Shown here: piece by piece, positions 30,381 to 42,740 of the stretch
Layout: each line of letters starts with the position of its first letter
Position numbering within the stretch: the first letter of the stretch is position 1
NCBI GenBank assembly: GCA_043228905.1
Contig: JBHGNT010000009.1
Location: 17,856,001-17,920,000 of the forward strand
Reading direction: 5' to 3'
DNA length: 64,000 nt
From: Azolla caroliniana
Taxonomy: Eukaryota > Polypodiophyta
Translations under genes and position numbers: made by a program
The notes under the pieces: model-generated
Told to the model about the DNA's origin: nothing
Databases searched by the model: none
The model's input: only the letters and a program-made list of their open reading frames with translations

Positions 30381-30506
30381 TCCATAGCAGAAAATCATCG
30401 AATTTCTTCACACAAACATCTATCCATAGCAGAAAATCATCGAATTTCTTCACACAAACATCGATCCATCGCAGATAATCATCGGGTTTCTCACTGAGCA
30501 TCTATC
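30381..30506 (+). repeat. 42-bp tandem repeat in sHSP 5' region
   Basis: Two nearly identical 42-bp units start at 30381 and 30423 (TCCATAGCAGAAAATCATCG), and a degenerate third starts at 30465. They lie in the presumed promoter or leader of the sHSP gene. Confidence 0.85.
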
Positions 30507-30566
30507 CATCGCTGCCATTTTCTCTCATCGATCTCTCTCTGTATCCAGAACCTCAACCATTTGACC

Positions 30567-31169
30567 ATGTCTGTTTCGCTCTTTGGACGTAGCAATCGCA
30601 GGGGGGGAGCATCAGAGGGCCCTCTCGATGCTTTCTTCTCCGACTCCCTCATCTTCCCCTCATTCCCTGATCATCCGGGCTTCGCACGTGATGCCGCAGC
30701 TGTAGCCAACACGCAGGTAGATTGGAAGGAGACTGCGGATGCTCATGTCTTCAAAGCAAATTTGCCTGGTAAGTAGTCTGCCATACGACTAATTAGAATA
30801 TCTCACTTCGCAATCGCTATTATACTTTGAAGGATCTGCTTCTCTTCTGTATCAGATATGTTTAATCTGACGTTTCCAAATAATGAATCATTTTCAGGTC
30901 TGAGCAAGCAGGAAGTGAAGGTACAGGTGGAGGAAGGGCGCGTGTTACAGATAAGCGGGGAGCACAAGAAAGAGGAGACATCTTCTTCGGACAGATGGCA
31001 CCGTGTGGAACGCTCGCATGGTAGCTTCCTCCGCCGTTTTAAGCTCCCTGAGAACACACAGGTGGACGATGTAAAGGCGGCCATGGAGAACGGCGTCCTC
31101 ACTGTCACTGTCCCCAAGATTCCTCCCCCTGAACCAAAATCTGCCATTCGAACCATCAATATTTCTTAG
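30567..31169 (+). CDS. Small heat-shock protein (HSP20, cytosolic class-I-like), one intron
   Basis: Exons 30567-30768 and 30898-31169 flank a 129-bp intron (GTAAGT to TTTTCAG) that splits the Gly codon of LPG. The product is 157 residues. The N-terminal arm ([12 protein letters not shown]) leads to [18 protein letters not shown]. The alpha-crystallin domain follows with [36 protein letters not shown] and [14 protein letters not shown], and a C-terminal INI motif (I-x-I type) near the end. These are the marks of plant class I sHSPs, ATP-independent chaperones that hold unfolded cytosolic proteins under heat. There is no transit peptide. The frame is intact and heat-shock elements lie upstream. 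Most class I genes are described as intronless, so the intron is notable. Confidence 0.9.
30769..30897 (+). other. Intron of the sHSP gene
   Basis: GTAAGTAG at the donor, TTTTCAG at the acceptor, AT-rich interior, phase 1. Joining restores the conserved [11 protein letters not shown] stretch, which supports the call. Confidence 0.85.
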
Positions 31170-33040
31170 GATCAAATTGTTTTACATTTTTGCTTGCTAT
31201 CTCTCTCAATCAGAAACCATGTTGTAAGGATTCTTATTGTAGCTCATATTGCTAAATATGAGTAACTGCTTTCTAAATCTATTGCAATAGAATCATTTCA
31301 GTTTGGCGTCCAAGACTTCGTTGTCCAAATCTCTTCTGTGAGCACTTCTGCTTTTTCTTAATTTTAGCATTGTGATCTTCCGTGTCTCCTTCAATTGGGC
31401 AAAAACAGGTTTTAACATCATTCACTTATCAAATTCTCAATGTATAAGGTAACTTGCGAGAAATGTGTAAAGAGTCATACTCAAATGTCCACCAAGAAAA
31501 GTCAGCATATGTGTGTGTGTCATTATTTTCACATAGGGAGTTTTTAGTGCATAGTAACTCCCTTTCTTAAGAAGGAGACAAGACGCTATGTTTGTTGATT
31601 TGGTTCCGTAGGTCAAAATTGGCCTCGTCATAGATGATAAAGCATCTATTCTATTCTTCTACTCCCCCCAAAATGAATGTCTATATAGGTTCGACCATGC
31701 CAGGCTTGGCATCACTTGACACTTATGTTTGTACTCGATCTCTCATATGCATGTACATATTTTTACACTACTATCTCACCCTAATATTCAAACGACGAAA
31801 AAAATCTTTACACTACTATCTCACCCTAATATGAATACAACGACCACCTTATCAAAAGTAATAAAGTGAAAAGGGGAGAATGTGTTTAGATTGGAGGTTG
31901 TTTACAATGTGTGCCATTTACAATATGCCAATATTGTTTTCCTACCCAACAAATCTTCTTTTTGTTCATATGCAACTATTGCTAGAGTGGGAGTAGATAA
32001 TTTGCCTTTCAGGCTGAAGCAGATATCATGTTCTTCATGTGGTTTAATTCTCCACCAATAGCATTGGCTAAACATAGAAGAATGTGATGGGGGATTGTGT
32101 CTCAAGTGATTATGATTCTCAAAGATATCATGTTCTTCATGTGGTTTAATTCTCCACCAATAGCATTGGCTAAACATAGAAGAATGTGATGGGGGATTGT
32201 GTCTCAAGTGATTATGATTCTCAAAGGGGTCGAACTATTACGTTAGTCTATTCAAACATATTTGCATTATTCCAATATTGTTCATCTTCATGGCAATCAA
32301 GGTAAGAGTGCCACAAAGACTTTTCAAATTTCAAGTTGTCGTCGTGGATAGACATACCAACATTTTGTTGTATTATCATTCAACCCTTGTTACAGTTGAA
32401 GCTTTGTGGGCATGAGAGTCTTGGCACACCTTGCACTTGGCTGACCATGTGGTCATGCACATGTGTTTGTTGGCAATAAATAATAGTAGTTTTGCCCCTT
32501 GCTTTGAACCTAAGAAATTGATGTGTGCACCCTAAATTGAACCCATGTCCACTAAATATTTATCAATGTCTATTATGGCTAAGTTACCTCATTAAATGTA
32601 GTTAGAATTGGGGAGGTTGGGAGCTAATAGGCCCCCAAAGATAGCACAGTTGCGTAAGAGACTTTGGGTTTTTCTTGTCGATTTTCATTCCAGGCTGGTA
32701 TATTCTTATCTGTAGTACTTGAGGGTTGTAGACGAGCCCAAGTGTAATGGGAATGAGGATGGATCTCTTCTTGAGCTCACATCATGGGATCCTTCTCTAC
32801 CAATCACAAGTTTTGGAGATTTGTGCTAGAGAGACAAGTAACTTAATTCTGAGGGGGAGCCCTCATTAAAGGCACATGGACACAAGCATTCATAGAAATT
32901 ACAATAGTTAACGATACATACACATAAATGCATACATACATAAACACAAATACATATATGAGGTGAATATTACACATATGGATCCATACAAAAAAAGGGT
33001 CAATATAATTGCTATAGTGTGAAAGCGTGAAGACGATTGT
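31170..33040. other. Intergenic DNA downstream of the sHSP gene
   Basis: No gene recognised. It contains an imperfect duplication of a TTTACACTACTATCTCACCC block (about 31760 and 31806) and the 102-bp tandem duplication listed separately. The block around 32880 has weak similarity to 40980. Confidence 0.5.
32021..32224 (+). repeat. Perfect 102-bp tandem duplication
   Basis: Units 32021-32122 and 32123-32224 appear identical (both begin AGATATCATGTTCTTCATGT). The lack of differences by eye suggests a recent event or an assembly artefact. Confidence 0.9.
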
Positions 33041-33109
33041 TTTTGTAAATGCTTATGTATGGCTTAGTTATGAATGTATACATGTAAAATATGTGTGTGT
33101 ATGTATAAG

Positions 33110-34140
33110 TATCACACAATACATACACGTAGAAGAAGAAGGACAAGCCCACAATGATATATATATGTAATGGACAGACAATCTTTGGGCCCACACACAA
33201 TACATGTAGAAATGGGCAGACATAACTGGTATAACGCCCATCAGGTGTCTAGGGGACACCACCCATCTTCTTCTGTACCCCGTCCAGTATGTACATATTT
33301 TTCCTCCCATCTTCCTGTTCCTCTGACCTCTAATGATTTAGTTTTTGGTGGCAGTACATATTTGTCTGGCTTCATGACTGTTTCTTCTGATGCGTGATTC
33401 CTTTGAGTTTATATATACTGCAAAACTCCCAAAGCTTCTTTTCCATTCTAGATTTGTCCACTTCTTATCGTTTTTTGAAAGATTAAGAAATGGACAAATC
33501 TGGAACGGGTTACTTTCTCTTACAATGGGATGTTGTCAAGTTTTAAGCTCAATTGTTTCTGTTTGTCATGCGTAGTAGGCATTACTTTGAATCCCTGCAG
33601 AATATTTGCTTATTATGCCCATTGATTTCTTGGTCGAGTTTGGGTTAAATTAGTTTTTTTCTCCTGTTGTTTGTTTTGCCATCTCTGAGATGCACTTTAG
33701 CGAACACTAATGAAAGTATTACCCTAAAGGCTCTTTACCCCCTCCAATATGCAAGGTGCACCAGTTTTAATTTGTCCCTGCTATTATTTGGCAGTTAGAC
33801 TTAGTTAAAACAAATAAAATAACACTCACACAAACCCACAGCCAAATAAGCAATAAAAGTATACATTCCCACTCCTGTGACTAGTCATCATAGTTACCCA
33901 ACCAGCCCGCGTCAACATCTTTACCGCCTCTATGCTCTCAGATATTGAGCCTATTCTGGCTATGAAAAGGAATCGAAATCCCACTAAATTCTTGCATATC
34001 TAGCAAAAAATTGCCAAAACATTGAGCCAAAATCCACCAAATTCTTTGCAAATCCAACTATATATATATATATATATATATATAATGTTCAAGAAAACTG
34101 TCAGAAACTTGAGCCGCAATTACCTTCAAAAGAAGAGCAT
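33110..34140. repeat. Module D scrap joined to segment Q, copy 2
   Basis: 33110-33265 matches parts of module D (ACTGGTATAACGCCCATCAG) but lacks the tiny ORF. From 33300 the sequence matches 57905-58620 and, from 33740, 25990-26640. It includes a TA microsatellite at 34059-34084. Copia-Y begins near 34141. Confidence 0.7.
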
Positions 34141-37100
34141 TGCTTTTGTCGGCTTGGACCAGCATGGAAGCTCCCCCTTCTTATGAATGTCCCTCGATTG
34201 TTTCCGCTTTCTTGTCGAATTTGGGAGCTATTTTCATAGGTCGGACCTCGTTTACCTAGTCCTTGGTTGAATCGGCCTCTTCTTGCTCAACCGCGTCCTC
34301 TTCCACCGTCCGAGTGTGTGTATAGCATGTGGCCTTCCAATCGAGTGTGGATATTGTGGCAAAATCTGCCACCACGAAGAAGAGTGTCGAAAGAAGAAGC
34401 GTGAGTCGGCTTCCACAAGTTGACAAATCACCAATTGCGCCACCAACTCCGACTATGAAGATCATGGCGGAATGTTTGTGAAGAGATATAGAGCAAATAT
34501 TATGTTGGCCTCTACTTCAACTAGTGCCTCCGGTCCAGAAGATGTAATATGTTTTGTTGACTCCGGTGCTTCGAATCATATGACATCTCATCAAGAATGG
34601 TTCTAAGACTTACGAGAGCTGGATAGACCCAACTATATCGAAACCGGAGACGACATTACTCATCCATTTTGGCATGTCTTCAATGTCCCATTCAGAAAGA
34701 CGGCGAATGAACTTGCATCAAAATTGTCTTGTATGTACCGATCATAATGAAGAATTTGGTCTCGGTCAGCCAAATTGTTGAGCAAGGCATGCAAGTTCGA
34801 TTCAACCATGGTGGTTGTTTCATCAAGAAGGAAGGCCGACTCATCGCTCGTGGTTGAAGGGAAGGCCAAATGTTTATCCTTGAGCCGAATGAGGTGAAAT
34901 TGGCCATGTTTGCAAAGGGTGTCAAAGCCAATACACACATAGAGTTGTGGCACAAGAGAATTGACCACATCAATCTCAATAAACTCAAGGTGATGCAATA
35001 GAAAGGAGTCATCATCGGGCTCTCAACCTTCAAAGAGAAAGAGATTGAAGGCGTATGTGCAGCTTACCAATTCGGCAAGCAACACCGGAACTCGTTCCCG
35101 AAAGAGAGGAACATGAGCAAAGGCATACTGGATGTAATTCATTCCAACGTAGGGGGACTGGCTCAGACGACAACATTCGGAGGATGCCGATACTATGTCA
35201 CCTTTATCGACAACTTCTCCAGGCATACATGGATCTTCCCCATGCGATAGAAGAGTGAAGTGTTAAGACACTTCCAAAAATTTAAGAATGAAGTCGAGAA
35301 AGCCATAGGTCAGCATGTTCGATGTCTTCGGTCAGATGGAGGCAAGGAATACTTCTCCCATGCATTTACGATATACCTTCGATAGGAAGGAATCAAGCGA
35401 CAATTTTCGTGTCGACATATACCACAATACAATGGAGTGGCCGAACGCAAATATCGGCACATCCTTGAAGTAGCACGGGCCATGCTCAACGAGAAGCACA
35501 TGCCAAAGTCATATTGGGCCGAAGCAGCAAATACTGTCGTCTACCTCATGAATTGGTGCACAACATCCCATGTAAGGATATTCGGCTCACTTGCATATGT
35601 GCATATTCCCGACGAAATGCGGCAAAAGCTAGATCCCAAGTCGGAGAAGTGTATTCCCTGGAGCAAAAGGGGCACAAGTGCTTCAAACCCTCTACTTGGA
35701 ATGTTTGTATAAGTTGGGATGTCATCTTTGATGAATCAACATCGTGGTACGAACCGGAGCCGACTCCTCTCGAATCATTTCCAGTCGACCCGAACTTGGC
35801 CAACCAACAGATAGAAGACGAAGATCAATTGAGGCATATGTTCGAAGAAAGTCCGATCATGACCAGGCTCAGTTGGCCACAAGAGACCCCAAACGACCAA
35901 AGCACATATCGGCCAAGCCCGAAGATGGACAAATGCAAGGCCAAAATGCCAGAATATGAAGATAATCAATTCGACAGCAATGAATCGGCTCACTCACTCA
36001 ACAGTGAGCTTGATGACTTTGATGCGCCTCTTATGAGGTCATCTAGAGTTAAGAAAGCACTCACATTGGCAAATGAAAAACTCCAATGCTCCACCCGTGA
36101 GAAGAATCTAGTTAGCCGATTCGACTACACGGACTATATGGCATACCATTATGCCTTTATGATGAAGGTGGCAGCCAAGGCTCCACTATGGGTCGAAGCA
36201 ATGAACGAGGAGATGCGAGCACTATGCAAGAACGAGACGTGGGATCTCGTTCCCCACTCACCACACAAAAAGGTGATCGGCTACAGATGGATTTACAAGG
36301 TGAAGTATAATGTTGACGGCTCCGCCAACCACCACAAAGCCCAACTCATAGTGAAAGGATACGCACAAACACATGGAGTCGACTATGAAGAGACCTTTGC
36401 CCTGATGACAAAGATGACGACTATGCGAACCGTGATTGCACTTGCAACAACAAAAGGGTGGCATCTCCATCAAATGGACGTCAAGAACGCCTTTCGTCAA
36501 AGCGAATTAGAAGAGGAGGTGTATATGGTACAACCATCCGGCTTTGAATCAACTCTCTCTATGTTAGAAGCGATTCTGGAAGTTTGATTGTCATCATCCT
36601 ATACGTGGATGATCTGGTCATTGGAGGTGAAATTTTAGTCGACATGAACAAGGTCAAGTTCCTCCTCTCCGGCAAATTCGAGATGACAGACATGAAGGAG
36701 CTCCATTACTTCCTAGGTATTGAAGTAATTCGGACTCCATCCAACATTATGATCTCTCAACGACAGTACATCCTCAACTTGTTATACAAGTTCGAGATGA
36801 CTAAGTGCAAATCTGTGGCAACCCCTCTGAATCGAAACCTCAAACTGGATGCTGATTCCGGCATGGAAGAATGCGAGCCGACTCAGTATTGACAATTGAT
36901 CGAGAGCTTCATCTATCTCACAATCACTTGACCCTACCTCAGCTACCCGGTCGATCTCCTTAGTCAATTCATGCAAACTCCACGAGATATTCATTTGGAT
37001 TGTGCTAAGCGAGTATTACGGTATGTGAGCAACACATTGTACTGTGGCATTCTCTACAAATTGGCCACACCAATTCGACTCGAAGGGTACAAAAATATCG

Positions 37101-37410
37101 ACCGATGATCGACCTCCGTATTTGTTTTCTCCCTCGGTAGCGGAGCAATATCCTCTAGTAGTAAGAAGCAGTCGGTTGTTGCACTTTCGAGCACATAGGC
37201 TGAATACAGGGGCGCAACTGTGGCTGCATGTGAAGCCGTATGGCTCAAGAGGATTTTGAAGGATCTGGGTGTTCCCATCAAGAATCTGACTCCCCTTTAA
37301 TGCGACAACATGAGCAATATTTATTTGGCTCGAAACCTAGTGTTCCACGTGCGCATGAAGCATATTGAAGTGCACTATCACTTCATCCGAGAGTATTGAG
37401 CTTGAGGGGG
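34141..37410 (+). pseudogene. Copia-Y fragment 1: gag knuckle to RNase H, no 5' LTR
   Basis: Remnants in several frames: zinc knuckle CGYCGKICHHEEEC (about 34336), protease FVDSGASNHM (about 34556), integrase TFIDNFSRHTW (about 35205), LRSDGGKEY (about 35329) and PQYNGVAERKYRH (about 35421), RT YRWIYKVKYNVDGS, HQMDVKNAFRQSELEEEVYM and ILYVDDLVIGG (about 36597-36629), then YFLGIEVIR and broken RNase H. An internal deletion near 36555 joins two RT segments. Many stops; inactive. Confidence 0.85.
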
Positions 37411-37785
37411 TGTGCTGATCAAGCTCAACCCAGTCTAGTGTGTGAACACATCCTTTGAGAATCTGTGAGCACTCAAAGGTCAAAAGTTACCACTACTCTC
37501 TACACATTAACTATATGTCATAGAATCATATTCTATGACACATAACTAATGAGTTTCCACATTCCCCATGACCAATGAGCTTCGATAGTTAATGAAGAGA
37601 GAGGGTGACTATATAAAGCACCCTCCTCCTACTTTGTAATGTGTTGATTAATCTCCTTTGTAATATACATCTTCTTGAGTATTATATTTTCCATTCTATC
37701 TATCGTGTATCTCTCTCCTCTCCTCTTCTCAAACACACACACACACACACACACACAACACATCTCTAACCTATTCCGTTGCACA
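37411..37785 (+). repeat. LTR of Copia-Y
   Basis: Starting TGTGCTGATC directly after the purine tract CTTGAGGGGG, it contains CTATATAAAG (about 37610) as a promoter candidate and a CA microsatellite (37732-37757). The right border is set by the return of pol sequence at about 37786 and is approximate. Confidence 0.65.
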
Positions 37786-38600
37786 GAATCGCCATCGATT
37801 CTTTACATTTCTCAACGACATTACATTCTAAACTTGTTGTATAAGTTCGGCATGACCGAATGCAAATTTGTGGCAACCCCTCTCTATTGAAACCTAAAGC
37901 TTGGTGCTGACTCTAGCACTACCGAGTGCGAACTAACACGATATCAACAACTTGTTGAAAGCCTCATCTGCTTCACCATCACACGACTCAACCTTAGTTA
38001 ACCGGTCGGCCTCCTTAGCCAATTCATGCAGACACCTCGCAATATTCATCTGGACTATGTTAAGAGATTGTTATGATATGTAAGTGGTACAATGAATTAT
38101 GACATTCTCTACAAATCGGCAATGCCGATTCGACCCGAAGGGTACACAGATGCCGACTGGGCTAGCTACAAAGCCGACAAATGATCAACCTCCGGGTTCG
38201 TCTTCTCCCTCGGGAGCGAAGCAATATCCTAGAGCAGTAAGGAGCAGACAATCGCGTTGTTGAGCATAGATAGAGGCCAAATACAGGCATGCGACTGTTG
38301 CTGGTTGTAAAGTCATATGGCTGAAAATGTTCTCAAGGCTCTAGATGTCTCAATCAAAGATCCAATCCTGTTGTACTGCGATAACCTCATCAACATACAT
38401 TTTGCTCGAAACCCGGTTTTCCACGCTTAGGACAAAACACATCGGGGTGCACTATCACATTATCCGAGACCGTGTCCTGGCTGGAGATGTCAACCTGCAA
38501 CATATCGATACAAGCTTTCAAATGACCGACATCTTCACGAAGACCCTGGGAGCCAACAAGTCGTGGTGGTTCATGATGAACTTGTCAACAAACTCGACCT
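37786..38600 (+). pseudogene. Copia-Y fragment 2: RT end and RNase H
   Basis: From 37800 the sequence repeats the part of the element found at 36750-37400: YILNLLYKFGMTECK, VATPL, then TDADWASYKADK, STSGFVFSLGSEAIS and LLYCDN (about 38370). It carries several stops. It begins abruptly after the LTR, so it is a second element or a rearranged copy. Confidence 0.75.
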
Positions 38601-38606
38601 GCCAAC

Positions 38607-38698
38607 AAACTCGATACATTGTATCTAGTTGCAGCCTCATGTGCAATGTATCGAGTTGGGAGAGAAAGAGCCCCAACTCAATACAATGTATCGAGTTT
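38607..38698. repeat. Nested inverted repeat at end of Copia-Y fragment 2
   Basis: AAACTCGATACATTGTAT (38607-38624) is the exact reverse complement of 38681-38698. Inside, 38648-38660 pairs with 38671-38683 with one mismatch. No coding sequence. Confidence 0.75.
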
Positions 38699-38932
38699 AA
38701 ACACCAAAAAGACTAAAAACAAGACTTTAGAGGCTAAAAAGTAGAAGAAAAGGTGACCTTAAAAATAGAAAAATTTATACTTTCACTAGGTAAAATAGCC
38801 ATGTTTTGCATGAAATAAACTTCAATTCATAAAATCATTGACCAACTTAATAATTTTAGGATGTATTAATATGACCTCGACTTATCCCTTAGAGTAACAT
38901 AGTAAAGTCCCTAGAATTTTCCTATTAGGGCT

Positions 38933-40232
38933 ATGGAACATCAAGATGAACGACCAATCAAGAAAATACGACTCAAATATCAGAGCTCCCTTGGAGAGAA
39001 CACTAAACTCTGTATTATGTCATACACCCAAAAAGGCAAAAAACTTTTATTTGATGATGAGGTCGGTAGGCAGCCTTTTGACGAGTTTAGTCAGATGAAA
39101 TTGGTGGGGGCATCAGGACGTAAAACATTAGCTGACAAAGACATGACTGAATACGAGTGGGCAATGCAATATGTCGACTCAAATAAGAAGGTGGTGCTCT
39201 TAACAGCTAAGAATAAGGGACATGGCCACCTAGACAAAAACAACCTTTTGGATATGGGCATATATTATGATTAGACTATGAGGACTCGGACTCCAAGAAT
39301 TTAATCCTCCTAATAGATTGCTCTAAGGGGGTACGAAAAATGTTCATGTTTGAAGACTGGTTGGTGAAAGATTCATGTGGTCCTGAATCTTTTAAAGTTG
39401 CCATCGAGTTAGCTAATAACCCAGTAACTACATTGTGGCCATACACACAAAGGCCATGTCTCTTTGAAGGAGGCATCTCCTGCTCCTACCAAAGTTGAAC
39501 CTAGAAGACCTACCACACACTCAAGGCCTCCTAAGAAGAAAGTGATCAAAATGTCTGAATCAGAGTCCTCAAGCTCAACAGATGATGAAGACGATCGGAC
39601 AACTCCAAGGGCAGAGTTGTTCTCTAGTGTCCTTTCAACCGGGCAAAACAAGATAAGAAGAGAGATCATTCAAAGAAAGCTCGTGCGGAAAGGACATATT
39701 TTCAATCTTCCTATCACTCAGATTCATCAGCCACCTGTCGATGAAAAGACTGGACGTCGACCACTAGAGATAAGAGAGCCTCACAAACTAGACATCCAGA
39801 ACTTGAAAAAGAAAATGAAGATTAATCCCCATGCTACAGTTGTTCCATTCATCGTAATGGTCGACCTAGATGAGTGTTCGTTGTTAGGGGACTTCAATGT
39901 AAGAAAACACGATCGATGTAATTATTATGTAATTGGGGGTTTGCACTCGGCTGAGGCAAGGAGGCAGTTGGTCAAAGAACATCCCACCACATGTTTCTTC
40001 AAAATATGCAGAATGTAAAATTTATGTGGGGCTAACAATTGAAGAGGCAAAGATGTTAGCATGGGACCATAACAATGACAACGACTATTGCCAAAAAATG
40101 TCCTCAATTGAGCGAATAAGGTTTTTCCATCATGAATTCTTAGTGTCAAACAAAATCATGGAGCAATGTTATATCCCGCTCTTAGACGTTAATGCCTTCA
40201 TGAGGTCAGTATTGTGGTGGACGATCAAGTAA
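38933..40232 (+). pseudogene. Broken gene with ParB/sulfiredoxin-like segment (uncharacterised)
   Basis: Four open segments in shifting frames read as one protein of roughly 430 residues: 38933-39274 (MEHQDERPIKKIRLKY), 39316-39456 (MFMFEDWLVKDSCGPESFKV), 39464-40016 (basic and Ser/Asp-rich linker KMSESESSSSTDDED, then LPITQIHQPPVDEK) and 39990-40232. The last part contains YYVIGGLHSAEARRQL, then KIYVGLTIEEAKMLAWDHNN and MSSIERIRFFHHEFL. This order resembles ParB-type domains: a GxHRxEA-like box, a DLSDEEA-like helix, EN and a PIEEA-like helix. The similarity is remote and from memory; the protein might instead belong to an unrecognised transposon. Confidence 0.45.
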
Positions 40233-40239
40233 ATTATGA

Positions 40240-41182
40240 GGGCATTAGGAAGTATGAGTCATGGTTCCAGTTGGCCTTTAACCACTCAATGTACCCACTA
40301 ACTAAAACATTGTTAAATCCTTTTTTAGCCTTTCAACATGTCATGTATTGGTAAACTCATTACCTTTTGATTGTTTGCAAGTGACATCCTATGGCATAAA
40401 ATGTACAAGAGAAACTGCTACAATCAATAACTTATAATCGAAATCGTAAAGAGGGTCCAAAATTTACAAAGTTTACTATGATACTACTGAGTGTAGTTGG
40501 ATATCATAAAATTTGAGAAAGGTTCGTTATCAACATTACTATTGTTATTATTTCATCATGAGAACAAATTGCAAGAATCATATTGCCGACGTTGAACAAT
40601 ATCGAAGACTTTTTATATATAATACGTAGACTTTATTTCTGCCAATTAAAGTAGTTAAATCAATTGCAAAAACTCGTGTTTCCAAGTATGTTGATTCTTT
40701 ACTATTGGGACATACATTTAATATTTCCATAATAAAGATACTTTACACATTCATAACTAAAAAAGTGTTATGTGAACTATCATTTATTCTATAAGATTTG
40801 ATTGTAACTTAAAACCTTTGATACTCTATTCCATTAGATTTGATAGTAACCTTGTAACAGGCAACATTTATTCATTGATACATCCCTCATATTCCATGCT
40901 CAATTTGGATCCCTTGTGAACCAATGCAAATCAATGTTGTCACACACATCCATACAGGATTAATAATACAAACATACATAAAGGCACATGTGCACAAGCA
41001 AACACAGAAATTACAATAGTTGTTCCTCCAAGTTGTATATGTTGATCCCAATGTGGATTTAGGTAAATGTTGTTGTATTCTATTTGCTAACTAATGCGAA
41101 GTAGTGTTTTTTGGAAGAAAAAAAAATGTATATGTTCACATATGTTTTATGTGTATTTTATGTGTTCATGTGTATATGCAAC

Positions 41183-41240
<58 letters not shown>

Positions 41241-41500
41241 AGTCATATGTGTGACAGTATTGCAAGCATGTACAAGAGAGCGAATAAAAAACATGGGATC
41301 AATATGTTGTGATGTAAAATGTGTAGGATGTTGTTAACAATATGGTTAACAGGGAACGGTTTGAATCAAAGTTGCATTATACATGTATGTGGTTATATTG
41401 GCACAAGAATTCAAAAAGATTTTATAGGTTTATTAAGAGGAGTGAAAAGAAAGGAAAACACAAAAAAGGTTTATATTTCCATCAAAAACATGGGCAGTAA
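40240..41500. other. Intergenic DNA with block shared with 60310-60800
   Basis: 40315-40590 corresponds to 60315-60790, but here the 64-bp unit occurs once where the other site has four copies. A GT microsatellite lies at 41184-41238. No gene seen. Confidence 0.6.
41184..41238. repeat. (GT)n microsatellite
   Basis: About 27 uninterrupted GT units. Long Val/Cys open frames over it are artefacts. Confidence 0.95.
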
Positions 41501-41609
41501 TCCCATTTCATTTCATTTCAATTGTCCCACATAAAGGTACGAGACCTATGCACGAGAATTCTAAAAGATTTTATAGGTTTATTAAGAGTAAAAAGAAAGA
41601 AAAACACAA

Positions 41610-42160
41610 AAAAGGTTTCCATTTCCATCAAACTATGGGCAGCCATCCCATCACATTTCATGTTATTTGTCCCACATACAAAGGCATATCTATGAAACCC
41701 GTAACACACTATATGTAAATACACGTAGAAGAACAAGGACAAGCCCACAATGATATATCATATATGTATGTAATGGACACACAAACTTTGGCCCACACAC
41801 AATAAATGGGCACACATATGCCCATTGCCCATCCCATATGTCCCACATACAATGGCATATGGCCAGGAACCCTATAAATAGGGACTAGGGGGCCACTTGT
41901 GCTACACATACAAAAATCATGGCTAAGAGTAAAATGCTCTTAGCAATGAAAAAAGCCATGGCTTGCATTGAGCAAGATGTGGCTTCTTGCCTCTTGCTCC
42001 TCTACTTCCTCTTCGCCTCCAGAAAATTGGAGCAAGAAAGAAAGGAGTAAGAATAAGGCCAAAATATGGCCTCTCTCGTAGATTGGGAGTGGTCATAACT
42101 GGTATAACGCCCATCAGGTGTCCAGGGGACACCACTCCCCCACAAAAAAAACTCTAAACC
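41610..42160. repeat. Duplicated module D, copy 2 (second half)
   Basis: It matches the 28000-28520 part of copy 1, including the CCCATATGTCCCACATACAA block, the TATA palindrome and the tiny ORF. The Ser-rich ORF half is absent. Confidence 0.8.
41919..42050 (+). pseudogene. Tiny ORF of module D, copy 2, frame lost (43 aa)
   Basis: It begins MAKSKMLLAMKKAMACIEQD and follows the family to RKLEQERKE, where an 8-bp deletion relative to copy 1 brings an early TAA. The TATA box and start context are kept. This copy is probably decayed. Confidence 0.5.
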
Positions 42161-42639
42161 TCCCTTATTAATTCACCCACCCAAACCAAATCCTGTATCC
42201 ATCCAAAAAACCCCCTAATACATATGTGGAAATCACATGATTCCTTAAATCAATCCATGGTCCATTAATAGGGAAATTCTTATATATCTTTTTCACTTTG
42301 ACCAACATATTTTTCGCTCGCTTAATTCTTGATTAATCGATCTGATTGTGGTTAGTCAAATTGTCCAATACATTTACATTATACAAAACACACTAATAAC
42401 AAACAAAATTCTAGGAGATGTGTTTTGTTGGTGGGACTATTAACAATTACACACACAATTACACAAATAGCTACCTGCTGATAATTATATTAGAGAGGTA
42501 ATTCGCACACAACTACACAACATATGAACTGTGAGCTTTAAATGATAAGAGGAGAAAAAGAAGAGGAAAAAAGATGAGTGGCCATTATATATCCCATAGG
42601 AGAAATCAGAAGCAAAAGTTGTTGGGTTTGGATGGAACA

Positions 42640-42740
42640 CACAACCTAAATTGATGGCTATCAAGTTTAACCTGAGACATCAATGGTGACAGTGACAGTG
42701 AGCAGACCATTCTTTGTCAGGAGGAACAACATTGTTTGAT
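42640..42740 (-). pseudogene. Small HSP scrap beside module D copy 2
   Basis: On the minus strand KNGLLTVTVT resembles the s[13 protein letters not shown] block. The flank GGGTTTGGATGGAA matches the sequence beside the other two sHSP remnants, which makes the assignment more likely. Confidence 0.4.

Noticed and set aside
41094-41337. Val/Cys-rich frames
   Set aside because: They are translations of the GT microsatellite.
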